Made by a program: the position numbers and the translations under genes. DNA of 64,000 bases from Aestuariibius violaceus (GTDB lineage Bacteria > Pseudomonadota > Alphaproteobacteria > Rhodobacterales > Rhodobacteraceae), in the NCBI RefSeq assembly GCF_040779325.2, contig NZ_JBFONT020000002.1:806001-870000 (forward strand), given 5' to 3'. Below, one piece after another: positions 59,596-64,000 of this stretch (positions are counted from its first letter, which is position 1; every line of letters starts with the position of its first letter). The notes under the pieces were generated by a model. The model did no database searches. It saw nothing but the letters and a program-made list of their open reading frames with translations, and was not told the DNA's origin.

Positions 59596-62082
59596 ATGAT
59601 GCGCCTCGCCGAATACCGTTCCAAAGCCGCGCTGCTGTCGGATTTCCTGCCTTGGGCCGCGTTGATTGCTGACGGCGTCATCCTCAACAAGGATGGCAGC
59701 TTCCAACGGACGGCAGCGTTCCGGGGACCGGACCTCGACTCCGCGACGCCATCGGAATTGGTCTCGACTGCGGCCCGCCTCAACAGCGCGCTTCGACGCC
59801 TGGGGTCGGGCTGGGCCGTGTTCGTCGAAGCACAGCGCATCCCGGCACGCGAGTATCCGCTCTCCGAGTTTCCTGATCCGGTCTCGGCGCTGGTCGATGC
59901 AGAGCGCCGCGCGCAATTCGAAGAGGCATCATCGCATTACGAGAGCCGCTATTTCCTGACGCTGACCTGGATGCCCCCGGCCGATGAGGCAAGCCGGGCG
60001 AGTGGATGGCTGTTCGAGGACGCCCCGAGCAAGGGCGCGAACCCGCGCGAGCATCTCGCCGCGTTCAGGTCCCGCAGCGATCGGCTGCTCGACCTCTTCG
60101 AAGGTTTCATGCCGGAAGCCGCTTGGCTCACCGACGAGGAGACGCTGAGCTATCTGCATTCAACGATCTCGACGCGGCGGCAGACCGTCCGCGTGCCCGA
60201 GACGCCCATGCATCTCGATGCCTACCTCGCCAACGAACCGCTCGTTGGCGGGCTCGCGCCGCGCCTGGGCGACGGGCATCTGCGCACGCTGTCCATCGTC
60301 GGCTTCCCGACCGCGACCTGGCCCGGCCTGCTTGACGAGCTCAATGCCCAGGCCTTCGAGTATCGCTGGGCCACCCGCGCCATCTGCCTCGACAAGACCG
60401 AAGCGACGAAACTCATGACGCGCATCCGCCGCCAATGGTTCGCCAAGCGCAAATCCGTCGCAGCGATCCTCAAGGAAGTGATGACCAACGAGGCCTCGAC
60501 GCTTCTGGACTCAGATGCCGACAACAAGGCGCTCGATGCCGATGAGGCGCTGCAGGAACTCGGTTCCGATATCGTCGGGGCCGCCTATGTTACCGCGACG
60601 ATCACCGTCTGGGACGAAGACGGGCGCGCGGCAGACGCCAAGATCAAGATGGCCGAAAAGGTCGTGCAGGGCCGCGATTTCACCTGCATCCCTGAGACTT
60701 TGAACGCGGTGGAAGCATGGCTCGGTTCGCTGCCCGGGCACCTTTACGCCAATGTCCGTCAGCCACCGATCTCGACGCTCAATCTCGCGCACATGATCCC
60801 GATCTCGGCGGTCTGGGCTGGACCGGCGCGCAACGATCATCTGGACGGACCGCCGCTGTTCTACGCGGAGACGCAAGGCGCGACGCCGTTCCGCTTCTCG
60901 ACTCATGTGGGCGATGTCGGCCACACGCTAGTCGTCGGACCGACCGGAGCGGGCAAGTCGGTACTGCTCGCACTGATGGCGCTGCAGTTCCGACGCTATC
61001 CCGGCGCGCAGGTATTCGCCTTCGACTTCGGCGGCTCGATACGCTGTGCCACCATCGCCTGCGGCGGCGACTGGGAGGATCTCGGGCTCGCACTGTCGGA
61101 CGATGAGGGCGCGGTCCAGCTGCAGCCACTCGCTAGGATCGATGATCCGGCGGAGCGCGCCTGGGCACAGGACTGGCTTGCCGGGCTGCTGGCCCGTGAA
61201 GGCGTGACGGTTGATCCCGTCGCGCGCGATCATCTCTGGTCTGCGCTCACGTCACTCGCCTCTGCACCGGTCGAAGAGCGCACACTGACCGGCCTCTCAG
61301 TTCTCCTCCAATCGAACAATCTCAAGCGCGCGCTCGCGCCGTTTTGCCTCGGCGGACCTTTCGGCCGACTGCTGGATGCCGAGAACGAAGCGCTCGGCAG
61401 CGCAGACTTTCAGGCGTTCGAGACAGAGGGCCTGATCGGGTCCGCCGCCGCGCCAGTGGTGCTTGCCTATCTCTTCCATCGGATCGAAGCCCGGCTCAAC
61501 GGGCGGCCTAGCCTGATCATCGTTGACGAGGGTTGGTTGGCCCTGGATGACGCCACCTTCGGTAGCCAACTGCGCGAATGGCTGAAGACGCTGCGGAAGA
61601 AGAATGCCAGCGTCGTCTTCGCCACTCAGTCGCTCGCCGATATCGACGGCTCCGACATCGCGCCCGCGATCGTTGAGAGTTGCCCGACGAGGATCTTCCT
61701 ACCCAACGAGCGGGCCTTCGAGCCGCAAATCGCCACAACCTATCGCAGCTTCGGGCTGAATGACCGCCAGATTGAGATCGTGGCGCGCAGTACCCCCAAG
61801 CGTGACTATTATTGCCAGTCGCGGCGCGGCAACCGGCTCTTCTCTTTGGGTCTCGGCGCGGTCGCGCTGGCCTTCACCGCGGCTTCCTCAAAAGCCGATC
61901 ACGCCGTCATCGATGCGATCCTCGCGGAGCATGGGCGGGACGGCTTTGCCGCTGCCTGGCTCGCCGGGCGCGGCCTCGACTGGGCGGTCGAACTGCTCGG
62001 GCCTTCCGATGCAGTGATCGACGCCACCCCATCCCCCACCACCGACAAGGAGATTGATAATGTTCAGAACCAAGAAACGTAA
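59596..62082 (+). CDS. trbE: TrbE, VirB4-like secretion ATPase
   Basis: The 828-aa protein begins MMRLAEYRSKAALLSDFLPW. The CagE/TrbE/VirB N-terminal domain extends to about 420. The ATPase has Walker A VVGPTGAGKSVLL near 446-458, Walker B SLIIVDEGWLAL near 637 and the motif VVFATQSLADI. It is the main energiser of the T4SS. The end overlaps trbJ by 23 bp. Upstream open frame inside trbD is not used. Confidence 0.96.
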   Translation: MMRLAEYRSKAALLSDFLPWAALIADGVILNKDGSFQRTAAFRGPDLDSATPSELVSTAARLNSALRRLGSGWAVFVEAQRIPAREYPLSEFPDPVSALVDAERRAQFEEASSHYESRYFLTLTWMPPADEASRASGWLFEDAPSKGANPREHLAAFRSRSDRLLDLFEGFMPEAAWLTDEETLSYLHSTISTRRQTVRVPETPMHLDAYLANEPLVGGLAPRLGDGHLRTLSIVGFPTATWPGLLDELNAQAFEYRWATRAICLDKTEATKLMTRIRRQWFAKRKSVAAILKEVMTNEASTLLDSDADNKALDADEALQELGSDIVGAAYVTATITVWDEDGRAADAKIKMAEKVVQGRDFTCIPETLNAVEAWLGSLPGHLYANVRQPPISTLNLAHMIPISAVWAGPARNDHLDGPPLFYAETQGATPFRFSTHVGDVGHTLVVGPTGAGKSVLLALMALQFRRYPGAQVFAFDFGGSIRCATIACGGDWEDLGLALSDDEGAVQLQPLARIDDPAERAWAQDWLAGLLAREGVTVDPVARDHLWSALTSLASAPVEERTLTGLSVLLQSNNLKRALAPFCLGGPFGRLLDAENEALGSADFQAFETEGLIGSAAAPVVLAYLFHRIEARLNGRPSLIIVDEGWLALDDATFGSQLREWLKTLRKKNASVVFATQSLADIDGSDIAPAIVESCPTRIFLPNERAFEPQIATTYRSFGLNDRQIEIVARSTPKRDYYCQSRRGNRLFSLGLGAVALAFTAASSKADHAVIDAILAEHGRDGFAAAWLAGRGLDWAVELLGPSDAVIDATPSPTTDKEIDNVQNQET

Positions 62083-62839
62083 ACTCGCGGGCCGCGCGGC
62101 AGCCGCCTTGCTGCTGTCGAGCGCGATCGCGTTCTCACCGGGCACCGCGCCGCCTGCCCATGCACTCTTCGGCGGCGGGTTTGGCGGGATCGTCTACGAC
62201 CCGACCAATCATGCCGAGAACCTGCTGACCGCCGCCCGGACACTGGAACAGATCAACAACCAGATCGCCCAGCTCCAAAACGAAGCACAGATGCTGATCA
62301 ATCAGGCGCGCAATCTCGCCAGCCTCCCTTACTCGTCGCTATCGCGCCTGCAGTCCTCTGTGCAGCAGACGCAGCAGCTCCTCAATCAGGCACAGCGGAT
62401 TGCCCACGACGTCGCAACGATCGACGAGGCCTTCACGCAGGATTACGGCGCGGCAGCCGCGCGGGGAGACTTCGACGACATGATTGCCGGCGCGCAGGAC
62501 CGTTGGCGGACCTCGGTCGCAGGGTTCGAGGATGCACTGAAGGTCCAGGCCGGTGTCGTTGGCAATATCGAGACCGCTCGCACCGAGATGCAGGCGCTCG
62601 TCGGTCGGAGCCAGGCCGCGACGGGTGCATTGCAGGCCACTCAGGCTGGCAACCAGCTCCTCGCACTCCAGAGCCAGCAGATCTCCGACCTGACAGCGGC
62701 GATCGCCGCGCAGAACCGGGCGCAGTCGCTCGAAGCTGCGCGCGTGGCTTCTGCCGAGGCGCAGGCGCGCGAGAACTTGAACCGCTTCCTCGATTACGGC
62801 TCCGGCTACGAGCCGACCACCGTTCGGATGTTCCGGTAG
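62060..62839 (+). CDS. trbJ: TrbJ (VirB5-like minor pilin component)
   Basis: The 259-aa protein has an N-terminal signal peptide (MFRTKKRKLAGRAAAALLLS through about residue 35). The mature part is mainly coiled-coil (ENLLTAARTLEQINNQIAQL, then LQSSVQQTQQLLNQAQRIAH), as in TrbJ. It starts within the trbE 3' end behind AAGGAG. Proteins of this group sit at the pilus tip or periplasm. Confidence 0.93.
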   Translation: MFRTKKRKLAGRAAAALLLSSAIAFSPGTAPPAHALFGGGFGGIVYDPTNHAENLLTAARTLEQINNQIAQLQNEAQMLINQARNLASLPYSSLSRLQSSVQQTQQLLNQAQRIAHDVATIDEAFTQDYGAAAARGDFDDMIAGAQDRWRTSVAGFEDALKVQAGVVGNIETARTEMQALVGRSQAATGALQATQAGNQLLALQSQQISDLTAAIAAQNRAQSLEAARVASAEAQARENLNRFLDYGSGYEPTTVRMFR

Positions 62840-62845
62840 GCGGCC

Positions 62846-63124
62846 ATGAAACTGAGCGCCGAGACCACCCTCAAAGGGATCGCCATCGCCATGGGCGCCA
62901 TCGCAGCGCTCATGGTGGCAGTCGAGTTCCAGACTGCCCTTGAGACGGAGCATGCCGAACGCTCCGCTGCCGTGATCTCGGACGATCCGCTGCGGGGGAT
63001 CCTGCAACGCTGCCGGACTCTCACACCGGAAGCTCTCAAGACCGATACGACCTGTCAGGCCGCGTGGGAAGAGAACCGGCGGCGCTTCTTTAGCCTTACG
63101 CCCGACGATCAGGACGCGGAGTAG
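62846..63124 (+). CDS. trbK: TrbK-type entry exclusion protein (TrbK-alt)
   Basis: The 92-aa protein has one N-terminal membrane helix (IAIAMGAIAALMVAVEFQTA) and a small C-terminal part with two cysteines (ILQRCRTLTPEAL, TTCQAAWEENRRRFF). That matches the TrbK-alt family between trbJ and trbL. It should stop identical elements from entering a host cell. It is 6 bp after trbJ and 3 bp before trbL. Confidence 0.85.
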   Translation: MKLSAETTLKGIAIAMGAIAALMVAVEFQTALETEHAERSAAVISDDPLRGILQRCRTLTPEALKTDTTCQAAWEENRRRFFSLTPDDQDAE

Positions 63125-63127
63125 GCC

Positions 63128-64000
63128 ATGGGCGATGTCGGCGTCATCGATCGGTTCCTGGAGGTCTTCACCACCTATATCGACAGCGGCTTCGGTCTGC
63201 TCGGCGGCGACGTCGCTTTCCTCGCCACGACCCTGATCGTCATCGACGTTACGCTGGCCGCACTCTTTTGGGCCTGGGGCGCCGACGACGATATCATCGG
63301 GCGGCTCGTCAAGAAAACGCTCTTTGTTGGCGTCTTCGCCTATATCATCAGCAATTGGAACACGCTCGCGCGGATCATCTTCGAGAGCTTCGCCGGACTG
63401 GGTCTTGTCGCCACCGGCGGCGCTCTTGGTGCGGGCGAACTGTTACAGCCCGGTCGCATCGCGGCGGTCGGGCTTGAAGCAGGACAGCCGATCCTGGAAT
63501 CCGTCGCCGACCTGATGGGCTTCGTCGCCTTCTTCGACAACTTCGTCCAGATCATGATCCTGCTCTTCGCCTGGATCATCGTGCTGCTGTCCTTCTTCAT
63601 CCTCGCGATCCAGCTCTTCGTGACCCTTATCGAGTTCAAGCTGGCAACGCTGGCGGGCTTCATCCTCGTCCCCTTCGGTCTCTTCAACAAGACCGCCTTC
63701 ATGGCCGAGCGCGTCCTCGGCCTCGTCATCTCCTCGGGCGTCAAGGTGCTCGTGCTCGCTGTGATCGTCGGGATCGGCTCGACCATATTCAGTGAGTTCA
63801 CCACCGGCTTTGTTGGCGAACCAACCATCGGTGACGCTATGGCCGTCGTACTGGCAGCCCTCTCCATCCTCGCGCTCGGCATCTTCGGCCCAGGCATCGC
63901 CAATGGCATCGTCTCTGGCGGTCCGCAGCTTGGTGCGGGCGCCGCCGTTGGTGCGGGTTTGGCCGCGGGCGGTGTCGTCGCCGGAGGCCTCGCGGGTGCG
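63128..64000 (+). CDS. trbL: TrbL (VirB6-like), cut by the window end
   Basis: The 291 visible residues have six to seven transmembrane segments and the TrbL signatures: VIDRFLEVFTTYIDSGFGLL, WNTLARIIFESFAGLG, FVTLIEFKLATLAGFILVPF and GLFNKTAFMAERVLG. The Gly/Ala-rich stretch at the end (GGPQLGAGAAVGAGLAAGG) starts its low-complexity C-terminus. It forms the inner-membrane channel. trbF, trbG and trbI should follow outside the window. Confidence 0.94.
   Translation, partial: MGDVGVIDRFLEVFTTYIDSGFGLLGGDVAFLATTLIVIDVTLAALFWAWGADDDIIGRLVKKTLFVGVFAYIISNWNTLARIIFESFAGLGLVATGGALGAGELLQPGRIAAVGLEAGQPILESVADLMGFVAFFDNFVQIMILLFAWIIVLLSFFILAIQLFVTLIEFKLATLAGFILVPFGLFNKTAFMAERVLGLVISSGVKVLVLAVIVGIGSTIFSEFTTGFVGEPTIGDAMAVVLAALSILALGIFGPGIANGIVSGGPQLGAGAAVGAGLAAGGVVAGGLAGA

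Noticed and set aside
1..64000. CRISPR arrays, insertion sequences or prophage structural genes
   Set aside because: No regularly spaced repeats, transposase motifs or phage structural proteins were found in the window.

Overview
The window reads as a high-GC alphaproteobacterial chromosome of the Rhodobacterales/roseobacter type carrying an integrated conjugative element (ICE). Support for the host assignment is a DMSP demethylase (dmdA), a circularly permuted two-piece tmRNA gene with tag ANDNKAPVALAA, an alpha-type SspB, a phoR-pstSCAB-phoU-phoB regulon and a DUF4169/ribbon-helix-helix pair behind fumC. No species call is possible from the window alone.

Chromosomal part, 1-21275. A tightly packed minus-strand run encodes DUF2182, DUF1326, a DinB-like protein and the start of dmdA (cut by the window edge). 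Then come a DUF4345-like membrane protein, the permuted ssrA gene, a rhodanese-chrA pair, sspB, an unknown protein, fumC and two small genes. The minus strand from 15635 down to 8239 is a complete phosphate module: phoR, a Pho box made of three 11-bp units, then pstS, pstC, pstA, pstB, phoU and phoB. A LysR regulator is divergent from tctC-tctB-tctA and a class III CoA-transferase whose start overlaps tctA, suggesting coupled uptake and CoA activation of a carboxylate.

Mobile part, 21276 to beyond 64000. The CoA-transferase stop abuts 45 bp that match the 3' end of a tRNA-Arg(CCG) gene with no 5' half. This is read as the left attachment site, with the integrase starting 178 bp away. Next is a six-gene defence cluster with overlapping or nearly contiguous genes: a Phd-like antitoxin, HsdR, HsdM, an HsdS with an extra Panacea-like C-terminal domain, an AbiC-like protein, and a 1206-aa SF1 helicase with a nuclease-like tail. 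hipBA follows.

The ICE maintenance block is DUF932, a CPBP protease, a ParB-like protein, a Toprim primase-like protein, DUF2493 and DUF736. DUF932 and parB carry the same structured 5' leader, and the two copies show compensatory base changes. Two redox cargo modules, each a LysR divergent from SDR/azoreductase and SnoaL/NTF2 genes, are interspersed.

From 49.7 kb the transfer control and conjugation genes begin. A QseC-like XRE regulator is divergent from a QseM-like DUF2285 protein, followed by an FseA-like DUF6499-DUF2285 activator split by a +1 frameshift at TTT-C. Then come an RdfS-like excisionase, DUF2840, TraF, a transglycosylase, an RlxS-type relaxase, TraG, a CopG-like protein and trbB-C-D-E-J-K-L. 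TrbL runs off the window. The control block closely parallels the published circuit of the Mesorhizobium element ICEMlSymR7A: integrase and excisionase, an activator made by programmed frameshifting, and a DUF2285 antiactivator.
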